Positions 25,309 to 33,406 of a stretch of 64,000 nucleotides of DNA are shown piece after piece (position 1 is the stretch's first letter; the number at the start of each line of letters is the position of its first letter). Position numbers and translations under genes: made by a program. A model generated the notes under the pieces. That model was not told the DNA's origin, searched no databases, and worked only from the letters and a program-made list of their open reading frames with translations. Origin of the DNA: Candidatus Dadabacteria bacterium (GTDB lineage: Bacteria > Desulfobacterota_D > UBA1144 > Nemesobacterales > Nemesobacteraceae). The stretch is from the NCBI GenBank assembly GCA_022827275.1, contig JAJDTG010000016.1, positions 1-64,000 of the forward strand, written 5' to 3'.

Positions 25309-26502
25309 TCATATCGAATGATGATCTATGGGTTCCGTTCCTTCGCTCAGGATGTCAAGATAGTCTTCATATACGAATATCTGCCCGCGGCCTTTTCCGG
25401 TAACCTCATTCAGGATGCCAAGCTCCTGCAGGTGCTTTAAGGCCTTTCTTATTGTCGGCCGGGAAAGTTCGAGACTTCTGTGTGCGTCCGGGACGGATAT
25501 GACGGGCATTCTCTGCAGGAACCGGTAGACCTGGAACACCGACGAGGCGGGGCGGCCCAGCTGTTCGATCCGGCCGTGGTCGCGTTTGGATAGATCCAGT
25601 ATTTTGTGGGCTGTCTCGGAGGCCTGCACCGAGGTGTGGACTACGGCCTCTAGGAAAAACTCAAGCCACGATTCCCAGTCGCCGGTTTCGCGCACGTGCT
25701 GCAGCAGGCTGTAGTAAAGATAACGATGGGTCTTGAAGTACAGGCTGAGATACAGAAGAGGTTCCGCCAGAATGCCCTTCGCGCATAAAAGAAAAGTTAT
25801 CAGGAGCCTGCCGAGGCGGCCGTTGCCGTCTAAAAACGGGTGAATCGTCTCAAACTGCAGATGAATTAGTCCCGCCTTGACGAGCGTCGGCATGTCGAGC
25901 GAGTCGGCGTGAATGAAATTCTCAAGGTCAGACATCAAGTCGCGTACGCGTTCCTGCGGCGGCGGAACGAAAACGGCGGTCGCGGGGTGCGGGCCTCCGA
26001 CCCAGTTCTGCCGGTCGCGCAGTTCCCCAGGGCTTTTCTCCCCGCCGCGCACTCCGGACAGTAGTATCCGGTGAATGTCGCAGATCAACTCAAGGGAAAT
26101 CGGAGCCCCCTTTTCCCTGATCCGCTCAAGGCCATGGTTCATGGCTCTTACGTAGTTTGAAACTTCGAGAACATCTTGACTCGAAGGTCTGCCCAGATCC
26201 TCCTTGCTCTCGTAGAGAAGCAGATCGAAAAAGGAAGACTGGGTTCCCTCTATCTGGGATGAAAGCAGTGCCTCCTTCCGGGTGTACATGTAGATGAAAA
26301 AATGGGGATCGGGAAGTATTGAAGTTATTCCGTCCAGGCGACCCAGGTTCTGGTTCGCTTTTTCCAGCAGTCCGTGGAACCTGTCGACCCGCACGGTCGG
26401 AACGGGGGGAAGGGGCGGAGGTACGAACGCGTTGATTGTCTGCCCCTGAAACGGAGTTTCCACCATTTCTCCCAAGCGGGACGGTTCCGGTTTGAAATCC
26501 AT
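25309..26502 (-). CDS. Fic-family protein with intact active site and C-terminal winged helix
   Basis: This 397-residue protein carries a complete Fic motif HPFLDGNGRLGR (211-222). An SxxxEG inhibitory motif at 81-86 (SSQIEG) lies in the N-terminal helix, as in autoinhibited Fic AMPylators. The N-terminal Fic_N region (about 30-110) and a C-terminal winged-helix (about 325-380, RMPVISVPDAHRSLELSRPT) complete the usual architecture. Such enzymes transfer AMP or similar groups to target proteins; the target is unknown here. The start is preceded by an array of repeated AAAGAAAGGAT elements, and the winged helix is an obvious candidate to bind them. The intact gene contrasts with the fic remnant at 18,893. 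Confidence 0.88.
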   Translation of the reverse strand: MDFKPEPSRLGEMVETPFQGQTINAFVPPPLPPVPTVRVDRFHGLLEKANQNLGRLDGITSILPDPHFFIYMYTRKEALLSSQIEGTQSSFFDLLLYESKEDLGRPSSQDVLEVSNYVRAMNHGLERIREKGAPISLELICDIHRILLSGVRGGEKSPGELRDRQNWVGGPHPATAVFVPPPQERVRDLMSDLENFIHADSLDMPTLVKAGLIHLQFETIHPFLDGNGRLGRLLITFLLCAKGILAEPLLYLSLYFKTHRYLYYSLLQHVRETGDWESWLEFFLEAVVHTSVQASETAHKILDLSKRDHGRIEQLGRPASSVFQVYRFLQRMPVISVPDAHRSLELSRPTIRKALKHLQELGILNEVTGKGRGQIFVYEDYLDILSEGTEPIDHHSI

Positions 26503-26511
26503 TCTTATTAA

Positions 26512-26752
26512 ATATCCTTTCTTTACAGTTTTGCTTAAGAAAGGATAACCGGAAAAACTTTCTTAGCAAGTCTTCTTAAGAAAAGATACCCCTAAATTTT
26601 TCTTTACTGTGTTTTTAAGGAAAGGGTTCTTGCTTTAAAGTTCGCATAAAGAAAGAAAACCCCGAAAACTTTTCTTTAGCCGAATTCCAAGGAAAGCTTC
26701 CTTTCTCTACAATTTCCTTAAAGAAAGGATATGCCCGAATCCTTTCCTAACG
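26512..26752. repeat. Array of AAAGAAAGGAT-like half-sites upstream of fic
   Basis: At least eleven related half-sites of the type TTAAAGAAAGGATA occur in 240 bp in alternating orientation. Forward copies start near 26534, 26575, 26613, 26645, 26688 and 26716; inverted copies lie near 26513, 26557, 26597, 26667, 26700 and 26737. Several forward/inverted pairs are 21-23 bp apart, two DNA turns, giving diverged units of about 30-43 bp. The array fills the gap between fic and purH. It looks like a multi-site operator or a diverged minisatellite. The unit is too variable for a CRISPR repeat. Confidence 0.7.
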
Positions 26753-26761
26753 GGGCGCCAT

Positions 26762-28327
26762 TCAGTGCTTAAAGTGCCTTTTCCCGGTAAAGACCATCGC
26801 CATTGAGTGCTCGTCGGCCGCGGTGATCACCTCGGCGTCCCTTACCGATCCCCCAGGCTGCACTATTGCGGTAATCCCCGCCTGCGCCGCCTCGTCAACT
26901 CCGTCTCTGAAAGGGAAAAACGCGTCTGAGGCGAGAACCGAACCGTCTGTCGGCGTTTTAGCCTTCATCCCGGCGATCCTTACGGAATCGACCCTGCTCA
27001 TCTGCCCCGCCCCTATGCCTACCGTCTGGAGGTCTCTCGCGTAGACAATGGCGTTTGACTTGGTGTACTGACAGACTTTCCAAGCGAACCGAAGATCGGC
27101 CATCTCCTCGGGTGTGGGCTTTCTCTTGGTCGGGATCTTTATCTCTGAAAAATCATCTCCCGATCCCCTGTCGCTTTGCTGTATGAGCGCGCCGCCAGTC
27201 ACTTTCTTTATGTCCCAGGCGCCTGCCCCGCCGATATCCATGCCTCCCGTGAGAAGCACCCGGAGGTTTTTCCTTGCCGAAAGCAGCATGAGCGCCTTTT
27301 CTGAAAAACCGGGGGCTATCACAACTTCTGAGAACATGCCGGCTATCTCCTCGGCCGCGGTCTCGTCAACCTCCCTGTTAAAGGCGATTATTCCTCCGAA
27401 AGCGCTTTCCGGGTCGCACTCCCTTGCCCGGGAGAATGCTTCTGCGGGAGTGTTGCCGAGCGCCGCTCCGCAGGGATTGTTGTGCTTCACTATTACGCAT
27501 GCGATCTCTTCAAACTCCCTTACGAGCTCGAAGGCGGAGTCAGTGTCGTATATGTTGTTAAGGGAAAGCTCCTTCCCCTGGAGCTGCCTGGCGTTCGCGA
27601 CGCAGTGCGACCCGGCTATGTCGCCCTCCGTGTAGAAGGCCCCCAGCTGGTGGGGGTTCTCCCCGTAGCGAAGATCAATCTTTTTTTCGAGGTAGAGGGT
27701 GTAGGTCGCCGGAAGCGGGTTTCTTTCGCCGTCAGGTTCGAGGGACGAGAGATAGTTCGATATCGCTGCGTCGTACCTCGAGACGTATGAGAAGGCCTTT
27801 GCCGAGAGGCGGAAACTGGTTTCGGGAGAGATTCTCCCCTTGTTTCTGCGAAGCTCCCTGAGCACGGCGCCGTAGTCTTCGGGATCGGTGAGCACGGTTA
27901 CCGACGCGTGGTTTTTCGCCGCGGCCCGAAGCATGGCCGGCCCCCCTATGTCTATGTTCTCTATCGCTTCGGAAAACGTGGTCCCCTCTTTCGCGGTCAC
28001 TTCCTCAAAAGGGTAGAAGTTGACAACCAGCATATCTATCGGTTCTATGGAATTCTCGGCCATCTCCTCGCTGTGGCGCTCATCGTCCCTTATTCCGAGA
28101 AGACCCCCGTGGATTTTGGGATGAAGTGTTTTCACCCTTCCTCCCAGTATTTCGGGAAAACCCGTGTAGTCCGATATTTCCGTCACTTTTGCCCCGCCGT
28201 CCCTGAGCCTTCTGGCGGTCCCTCCGGTTGAGAGCATCTCAACGCCTAGTTCCCCGAGGCCTTTTGCTAGCGCGGTTATCCCCTTTTTGTCGTAAACGCT
28301 TATCACCGCTCTTTTTATCTTTGTCAT
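26762..28327 (-). CDS. purH: Bifunctional AICAR formyltransferase/IMP cyclohydrolase
   Basis: This 521-residue protein is full length for PurH, which catalyses the last two steps of IMP synthesis: formylation of AICAR with 10-formyl-THF, then cyclisation. The N-terminal cyclohydrolase (MGS-like) domain starts KRAVISVYDKKGI and includes LSTGGTARRL and KTLHPKIHGG. The C-terminal transformylase contains the catalytic KHNNPCGAA and ends TGKRHFKH. AAGGAG lies 9 nt before the ATG. It is monocistronic as far as the window shows and is the first clear housekeeping gene after the accessory region. Confidence 0.97.
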   Translation of the reverse strand: MTKIKRAVISVYDKKGITALAKGLGELGVEMLSTGGTARRLRDGGAKVTEISDYTGFPEILGGRVKTLHPKIHGGLLGIRDDERHSEEMAENSIEPIDMLVVNFYPFEEVTAKEGTTFSEAIENIDIGGPAMLRAAAKNHASVTVLTDPEDYGAVLRELRRNKGRISPETSFRLSAKAFSYVSRYDAAISNYLSSLEPDGERNPLPATYTLYLEKKIDLRYGENPHQLGAFYTEGDIAGSHCVANARQLQGKELSLNNIYDTDSAFELVREFEEIACVIVKHNNPCGAALGNTPAEAFSRARECDPESAFGGIIAFNREVDETAAEEIAGMFSEVVIAPGFSEKALMLLSARKNLRVLLTGGMDIGGAGAWDIKKVTGGALIQQSDRGSGDDFSEIKIPTKRKPTPEEMADLRFAWKVCQYTKSNAIVYARDLQTVGIGAGQMSRVDSVRIAGMKAKTPTDGSVLASDAFFPFRDGVDEAAQAGITAIVQPGGSVRDAEVITAADEHSMAMVFTGKRHFKH

Positions 28328-28419
28328 GAATTAAAGCTCCTTTTCGGAATCGGGGGCGTGCCTCGGATGGAAAGGAATAATTGAGATTATCACAGCCACC
28401 CGGATTTTCAATTCTCCGC

Positions 28420-28448
28420 TTACAAATAATCCGGTTTTTCGGTACAAT
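28420..28448 (+). promoter_or_regulatory. Promoter of mlaD
   Basis: TTACAA (28420-28425), a 17-bp spacer and TACAAT (28443-28448) precede the MlaD start at 28489 by 40 bp, giving a leader of about 34 nt with a GGAG ribosome-binding site. Confidence 0.5.
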
Positions 28449-28488
28449 ACCAAAGATAAGGCGCGTCCGTTGCGCCTGGAGAGCACAG

Positions 28489-29265
28489 ATGGAAAAACAG
28501 AGATCGGCTCGACTCAAGGTAGGGATTTTCGTTCTGGCATCGATCGCTATATTCGTTTACGGAGTTTTTACGATAAGCGGCCAGGAAGAGCTCTTTGAGA
28601 GGGAGTACAAGGTAAAGACCTACTTTAACAACTCTGCGGGGCTCCTCGAAGGTGCCTACGTGCGACTCTCGGGAGTGGGCGTGGGGTCGGTGTCATCCAT
28701 CAGTTTTTCAGACGATCTTTCCCTCGGGAAGGTCCAGGTCGTAATGGAAATAAACAAGCGGGCGCTTGCCAGGATCTCTAAGGACTCCCACGCCACGATC
28801 AAGACCGAGGGGCTTCTGGGAGCGAAATTCGTCGAGATCGTTCCCGGCCAGGGAGACAGCATAGGCAGGGCTCGCGACGGGATCGTTATCAGGGGCTACA
28901 CGTCGCCCGAGATGCAGGAGATAATAAGCCAGTCAGAGGAATTCGTTACGAACCTCACGGCTATCTCCAGAAATCTCGACAAGATAGTGGAGGCGTTTGC
29001 GGATGAGAAGCAGGAGGGCTTTCTGCATACTCTAATCTACGACGAGCAGTTTGCGGCCGACATGCGGAATTTCTCTTCCAACTTGTCCGAGGTTTCCCGG
29101 ATGATCAGGGAAGGAGAAGGCTCGGTTGGGGCGCTTGTAGTGGATCCCTCGGTTCACGACGCGCTTAAAGGGGTGCTCGGGGAGGCCGAGAGAAACAGAT
29201 TTGTTCGCTCCGCCGTTAGGTATATGATAGAAGAAAAGGAAAAGAGAGCGTCGGGAGAGCGTTAG
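28489..29265 (+). CDS. mlaD: MCE/MlaD-family lipid-transport protein
   Basis: From ATG 28489 (GGAG 7 nt upstream) the product has 258 residues. One N-terminal transmembrane anchor (KVGIFVLASIAIFVYGVFTI) is followed by an MCE domain (about 40-120, VKTYFNNSAGLLEGAYVRLSG and IKTEGLLGAKFVEI), then a periplasmic helical tail. MlaD-type proteins form hexameric rings on an ABC permease (MlaFE) and move phospholipids between the membranes. No mlaE, mlaF or mlaC is adjacent, which is unusual since they are normally clustered; the partners may be elsewhere. Confidence 0.85.
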   Translation: MEKQRSARLKVGIFVLASIAIFVYGVFTISGQEELFEREYKVKTYFNNSAGLLEGAYVRLSGVGVGSVSSISFSDDLSLGKVQVVMEINKRALARISKDSHATIKTEGLLGAKFVEIVPGQGDSIGRARDGIVIRGYTSPEMQEIISQSEEFVTNLTAISRNLDKIVEAFADEKQEGFLHTLIYDEQFAADMRNFSSNLSEVSRMIREGEGSVGALVVDPSVHDALKGVLGEAERNRFVRSAVRYMIEEKEKRASGER

Positions 29266-29344
29266 GGTTCAAGCGAACCTTGTTTCCGGCGACGTCTGGA
29301 TATTGAATCAGATTGAATCAGAAAGTCTTAAGGAGGTAATAGAA

Positions 29345-30109
29345 ATGTTAGCTAGAAGGTTTTTGGTTTTTTTGATTGCTTTAGTTTTCTGCGCCGTGCC
29401 GCTCACGGCCACGCACTCGGGCGAGCCCCCGGCCAAGTCGGCTTCGCTTCCGGGCCCGCAGCTCGTAACCGGCGCGTGGATGTTCATTGCGGGCTACAAG
29501 GCTGATCCGGAGGTCCTGAAATCAATGCTTCCGGCGGGTCTTAAGCCCCATCCGAACAATCACGTGGTCATAAACATGTACACGGTTCCTGACAAGAACC
29601 AGACTTCGGGATTCGGGGCGTACACGCTCACTTATCTCACGATCGAGCTTGAAGGTCACGACTCGTACGTGATGGATTCCGATATAACCTATCCGGGAAG
29701 GTACTTCGTTCACTACTATAACAGCTCCCCCAAGATGAGAGAGTTCACCAAGCCCGTCGGCATTCCTGCCCAGGAGGGAATGACCACCACCGTGGTGGAG
29801 AACGGAGTGCTGAAGACAAAACTTGAAATCGGCGGACAGTCGATGATCGAGGCCACGGCCGAGGTAGGAAGCGAGCTCGGAGGGTTCGGCGGAGGACACC
29901 TTAACTACTTCGGGTTTATGAAGAACAAGGGAGTGGTCAAGTACCCGATTCCCTGGAACGGGGGAACGGTGTCCATGGCTAACCCGAAAATAACGTTCAC
30001 AGCTCCCGAGGGCCATTCGCTTCACAAGCTTAAGCCGCTTGGGGACCCAACCTGGGCTATCTGGACCAAGGGAAGCTTCGTCTACCCACAGTACCAGGTA
30101 GTTAACTGA
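29345..30109 (+). CDS. Exported acetoacetate-decarboxylase-like protein
   Basis: A perfect AAGGAGGT lies 7 nt before ATG 29345, giving 254 residues (the open frame extends 14 codons further upstream). A signal peptide is visible (RRFLVFLIALVFCAVPLTATHSG). The mature part resembles the acetoacetate decarboxylase fold family (PF06314), with VINMYTVPD, GAYTLTYLTI, PGRYFVHYYNS and KPVGIPAQEG, but I cannot confirm the Schiff-base lysine. Export would be unusual for a metabolic decarboxylase, so it may be a fold relative with another role. A strong terminator follows directly. Confidence 0.6.
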   Translation: MLARRFLVFLIALVFCAVPLTATHSGEPPAKSASLPGPQLVTGAWMFIAGYKADPEVLKSMLPAGLKPHPNNHVVINMYTVPDKNQTSGFGAYTLTYLTIELEGHDSYVMDSDITYPGRYFVHYYNSSPKMREFTKPVGIPAQEGMTTTVVENGVLKTKLEIGGQSMIEATAEVGSELGGFGGGHLNYFGFMKNKGVVKYPIPWNGGTVSMANPKITFTAPEGHSLHKLKPLGDPTWAIWTKGSFVYPQYQVVN

Positions 30110-30132
30110 AGGTAAGGCAAGTACAGTTTTGA

Positions 30133-30178
30133 GGGTTGTATCCCGAAGCTTCTCGCTTCGGGGTGCAACCCTTTTTTT
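30133..30178 (+). terminator. Intrinsic terminator
   Basis: GGGTTG plus TCCCGAAGC pair with GCTTCGGGG plus CAACCC across a short internal bulge, around a 5-nt loop, and are followed by seven T residues. It ends the acetoacetate-decarboxylase-like transcript 15 bp before the next gene. Confidence 0.85.
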
Positions 30179-30192
30179 CCCCGAAAACCCCA

Positions 30193-30807
30193 ATGACGAG
30201 ATCGGATTACCCCGTTTTATTCGTAATAAGCGAGATAAACGCGTTTTTCGTACTGCTTCTTTTCTTTACGCTTCGCGCCGAGATGCCCGGAGTATACTCC
30301 ACGCTTGCGGGAGTGCAGTGGGGGCTTTTCATACTGAGTCCCGTGATCCACTTTCTTTTTCTCCGGTTTTTCTCCCGTTGGTCCTCGCTTGTCCAGTTCG
30401 CGAAGTTCTGCATGATAAGCTTTTCAAACCTCGTGATCGACTTCGGGATACTCAACCTGCTCATCTATTACTCCGGGGTGGCCGAGGGGGTTCTGTACTC
30501 GGTTTTCAAGGCGGCTTCCTTTATGCTGGCGAACGTTAACGGGTACGCGTGGAACAGGTTCTGGACGTTTCAAAGCAATGGGGTCGAGGGGTGGATGAAC
30601 CAGTTAATAAAATTCTTCGCCGTAGTGGGCGTGGGGCTTGTGATAAACGTTGCGGTCGCTTCCTACGTGGTCGCCGAGTTCGGCGGTTCGGGAGGGTCCA
30701 TCTCCTCCACGGTGTGGGCCAACATAGGAGCCGCGGTGTCTTTGGTTTTCACGCTTTTCTGGAATTTTTTCGGCCTTAAGTATCTGGTTTTTGAGAAAAG
30801 GTCTTGA
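30193..30807 (+). CDS. GtrA-like membrane protein
   Basis: From ATG 30193 the product has 204 residues; an upstream extension to 30136 would run through the terminator and is rejected. Two N-terminal membrane spans (about 5-55) precede a four-span GtrA domain (PF04138), seen from FAKFCMISFSNLVIDFGIL, KAASFMLANVNGYAWNRFWTF and the closing FWNFFGLKYLVF. GtrA proteins are thought to flip or hold undecaprenyl-linked sugars for cell-surface polysaccharide or wall modification. No glycosyltransferase is next to it. Confidence 0.75.
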   Translation: MTRSDYPVLFVISEINAFFVLLLFFTLRAEMPGVYSTLAGVQWGLFILSPVIHFLFLRFFSRWSSLVQFAKFCMISFSNLVIDFGILNLLIYYSGVAEGVLYSVFKAASFMLANVNGYAWNRFWTFQSNGVEGWMNQLIKFFAVVGVGLVINVAVASYVVAEFGGSGGSISSTVWANIGAAVSLVFTLFWNFFGLKYLVFEKRS

Positions 30808-30877
30808 TTGGTTCTGGTTTTTGCGGAAAAAATCAGCTTCTTAATTAGCCTTTCTTTGTATCGGCAAAAAAATCCTT

Positions 30878-31023
30878 TCAGAAGGTTTCCAGCAGGAAGT
30901 TTCGTAGTTCGTCATCGGCGTTGACCGGTCTCTCCGGTCCTGATTTGCTGGGTCCAAGAGACTTTATCTTATCAAGAAATTGCGCAAGCGCCTCGCCGTC
31001 CCGAATCGGGCGGATTTGATATT
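30878..31023 (-). pseudogene. Coding remnant, about 48 codons
   Basis: One minus-strand frame stays open from a TAA at its 5' end to TGA, reading IRPIRDGEALAQFLDKIKSLG and ending DDELRNFLLETF. The composition looks protein-like, but there is no start codon or ribosome-binding site. It is probably the 3' end of a lost gene between gtrA and the tRNA. The rest of 30,808-31,067 shows nothing. Confidence 0.35.
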
Positions 31024-31067
31024 AGCGTGGGGACACAGGTTAAAAAGCGGTTCGTGGGAGTGTTGAG

Positions 31068-31141
31068 AGCGGGCGACGGGATTCGAACCCGCGACCCTTG
31101 GCTTGGGAAGCCAATGCTCTGGCCAGCTGAGCTACACCCGC
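31068..31141 (-). tRNA. tRNA-Gly (anticodon CCC)
   Basis: The minus strand folds as a complete tRNA. The acceptor arms are GCGGGTG and CGCCCGC, the anticodon stem is TTGGC/GCCAA around loop TTCCCAA, and the T-loop is GGTTCGAATCC. The anticodon is CCC, reading GGG. The discriminator is U73, as usual for bacterial glycine tRNAs. CCA is not encoded. No integrase gene or duplicated 3' tRNA end was seen beside it. Confidence 0.95.
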
Positions 31142-31228
31142 AATACCCAGAGGACTCTATACGGATATTGCTTACAAATCAAACCCGGCACCGCGGAGGC
31201 TCTCCAGATAAGCAGCTCACGTTTCAGA

Positions 31229-31234
31229 TATAAT
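31229..31234 (+). promoter_or_regulatory. -10 box of the murQ operon
   Basis: A consensus TATAAT ends 7 nt before the GTG start of murQ, placing the transcript start at or next to the start codon. No matching -35 was found. No Shine-Dalgarno fits between them, so the mRNA is probably leaderless. Confidence 0.5.
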
Positions 31235-31241
31235 ATTCCCC

Positions 31242-32165
31242 GTGGAGAAGACTCGCCGGACAGGACACCTGCTCACAGAGAAAATAAACCCGAGGACAGT
31301 CAGCATCGATGAGCTTTCATGTTCTGAGATCATCGATCTTATAAGCGGGGAGGACCGGGAGGCGTTTGAGGCCGTTTCCAGGGAAAAAGATTCCATCTCC
31401 CGGGCGGCGGAAATGGTTTTCCGCTCCCTTGAGCGCGACGGCAGGGTTTTTTTCGTCGGGGCGGGGACAAGCGGGCGGCTCGGGGTGATGGAGTCTGCCG
31501 AGTGCCCGCCCACTTTCGGAACGGACCCCGAGACGGTGCAGGCGGTTATGGCGGGAGGGCGGGATGCGGTATGGAACTCGGTCGAGGGTGCGGAGGATTC
31601 CGCTACGGCTTCCGTGGAAGCCCTGCGCGACAAGAAACTCTCGGGGGACGACGTGGTCCTGGGGATCGCGGCGAGTTCCGGTACGCCGTTTGTGATATCG
31701 GCCCTTGAATATGCCAAGACGGTTGGTTGCGCAAGCATACTTGTATGCTCCAGCGAGCCGGAGAACGTACCGGCCGACCTGGTCATAACCCTTCTTGTCG
31801 GTCCTGAAGTTATAGTGGGTTCCACCAGGCTCAAGGCCGCTACCGCTACCAAGATGGTCCTTAACATGGTTACGACGACCGCAATGGTGCTTCTCGGGAA
31901 AACTTACGGGAACCTGATGGTTGATCTTAAACCCACGTCGTCAAAGCTTGTCGACAGGGCAAGGAGAATCATAATGGACATATGTGGCGTGGGAGAAGAA
32001 GAAGCCGCCTCGCTTTTCCGGGAAGCCGGCGGGAATCTCAAGGTTGCCGTGGTAATGAAACTTGGTGGTCTCTTGCCTGAGGAGTCTGTCGAACTGCTGC
32101 GGGAAAACGGTGGGTACTTGAAGAAGACCCTAAGGAGCATATCCCGCTCGGCGGGGAATTCGTAA
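31242..32165 (+). CDS. murQ: N-acetylmuramic acid 6-phosphate etherase
   Basis: This 307-residue protein matches MurQ, which cleaves the D-lactyl ether of MurNAc-6-phosphate to give GlcNAc-6-phosphate. The SIS-domain signature is visible: FVGAGTSGRLGVMESAECPPTFG split around residues 67-89, and GIAASSGTPFV near 145. LTEKINPRT at the N-terminus is typical. It is the first gene of a peptidoglycan-recycling operon with anmK and nagZ. GTG 31242 is the start, with TATAAT 7 nt upstream and no ribosome-binding site. Confidence 0.95.
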   Translation: MEKTRRTGHLLTEKINPRTVSIDELSCSEIIDLISGEDREAFEAVSREKDSISRAAEMVFRSLERDGRVFFVGAGTSGRLGVMESAECPPTFGTDPETVQAVMAGGRDAVWNSVEGAEDSATASVEALRDKKLSGDDVVLGIAASSGTPFVISALEYAKTVGCASILVCSSEPENVPADLVITLLVGPEVIVGSTRLKAATATKMVLNMVTTTAMVLLGKTYGNLMVDLKPTSSKLVDRARRIIMDICGVGEEEAASLFREAGGNLKVAVVMKLGGLLPEESVELLRENGGYLKKTLRSISRSAGNS

Positions 32166-32223
32166 CTGGCCCCATGTGCATTCTGCCTGCTAAATTCTTT
32201 TTTCATCAGGTAACTTTTTCCGC

Positions 32224-33405
32224 GTGAACTGGCTCCGTCAGATAATTTCGAAGAAGGAAAAACTGGCCGTCGGTCTCATTTCCGGGACTTCGATGGACGG
32301 TATTGACGCGGCGCTTGTAAGAATTCGCGGCTCGGGAGAGGATACGGAAGTACAAATTGAGGAATTTATCTGCCGGGAATACTCTGATGCCGCAAGGAAG
32401 CTTCTTCTCTCGCCCGGCACCCTGAACATCGCCTCGCTGTCCGATCTGAATTTCCTGCTCGGCCAGGAGTTTGCCGCGGCGGTCTTTGATCTTCTCCGGA
32501 AAGCGGCACTCAAAACGACCGAGATTGACCTAGTGGGCACCCACGGTCAGACGCTTTTCCATAACCCCCCTTCTCTGGGACAAGAAGTTTCCTCGACCCT
32601 TCAGCTGGGCGAAGCGGACGTTATCTGCGAGGCTACGGGAATTACCACGGTGGGAGATTTCAGAACGAGAGACATGGCGGCAGGCGGAGAAGGAGCTCCC
32701 CTTATCCCCTACGTCGACTACCTGCTGTTTTCCGGAACCGGTAAAAACGTAATTGCCCAGAACATAGGGGGCATTTCCAACTGCACTCTGGTCACGGGAA
32801 AACTCGGGGAGACCATGGCGTTCGATACGGGCCCCGGCAATTCCCTGATCGACTCGGTGGCGCACCTCGCCTCGGGCGGCGAGAAGAGTTTTGACGAGGA
32901 CGGCGCAATAGCGAAGCGGGGTTCGGTTAAAGAGGATCTTCTGCGCAGACTCATGAAAAACCCATATTTTGATATAAAACCTCCTAAATCAACCGGCAAG
33001 GAACTTTTCGGAGAGGAAATGGTCACAAGGCTTTTTTCACTTGCTGAGAAAAAGGATGTCTCTCTTCCCGATCTCCTGCGCACGCTCGTCGAGTTTACCG
33101 TCTGTTCGATAGTTTCTGCCTACGAAAGATTCGTTTACCCCCACGCGGATGTGGAAGAAGTCGTGCTGAGCGGCGGCGGGGCCAGAAACCCCGTAATAGT
33201 CTCCAGGCTTCGCGAAAAGCTCGCCCCGACGCGACTATGCCTCTCGGATGAATACGGCATTCCCGCAGATGCCAAGGAAGCTCTGGGATTCGCGGTGCTC
33301 GCGAATGAGGCCGTGTGCGGGAACCGGGCGAACGTGCCGGGGGTCACGGGGGCCCGAGATGCCACGGTTCTCGGAAAAATCTCGATTGGGAAGAACGTCT
33401 TGTAA
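32224..33405 (+). CDS. anmK: Anhydro-N-acetylmuramic acid kinase
   Basis: This 393-residue protein is AnmK, which opens the 1,6-anhydro ring of anhMurNAc with ATP to give MurNAc-6-phosphate, the MurQ substrate. Visible motifs are GLISGTSMDGIDAALV (about 17-32), GTHGQTLFHNPP, the VGDFRTRDMAAGGEGAPL block, and GGGARNP near 320. Starts at GTG. The next gene begins 1 bp after its stop, so the operon is tightly packed. Confidence 0.95.
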   Translation: MNWLRQIISKKEKLAVGLISGTSMDGIDAALVRIRGSGEDTEVQIEEFICREYSDAARKLLLSPGTLNIASLSDLNFLLGQEFAAAVFDLLRKAALKTTEIDLVGTHGQTLFHNPPSLGQEVSSTLQLGEADVICEATGITTVGDFRTRDMAAGGEGAPLIPYVDYLLFSGTGKNVIAQNIGGISNCTLVTGKLGETMAFDTGPGNSLIDSVAHLASGGEKSFDEDGAIAKRGSVKEDLLRRLMKNPYFDIKPPKSTGKELFGEEMVTRLFSLAEKKDVSLPDLLRTLVEFTVCSIVSAYERFVYPHADVEEVVLSGGGARNPVIVSRLREKLAPTRLCLSDEYGIPADAKEALGFAVLANEAVCGNRANVPGVTGARDATVLGKISIGKNVL

Positions 33406-33406
33406 A

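Noticed and set aside
26512-26752. CRISPR array
   Set aside because: Units vary in sequence and length (about 30-43 bp) and alternate in orientation; there are no constant repeats with unique spacers and no cas genes.
500-26760. Prophage
   Set aside because: The accessory region has no capsid, terminase, portal, tail, lysis or integrase genes; it fits a defence/toxin island instead.
31068-31141. tRNA-Gly as an active attachment site
   Set aside because: No integrase, no duplicated 3' end and no phage genes were seen around it.
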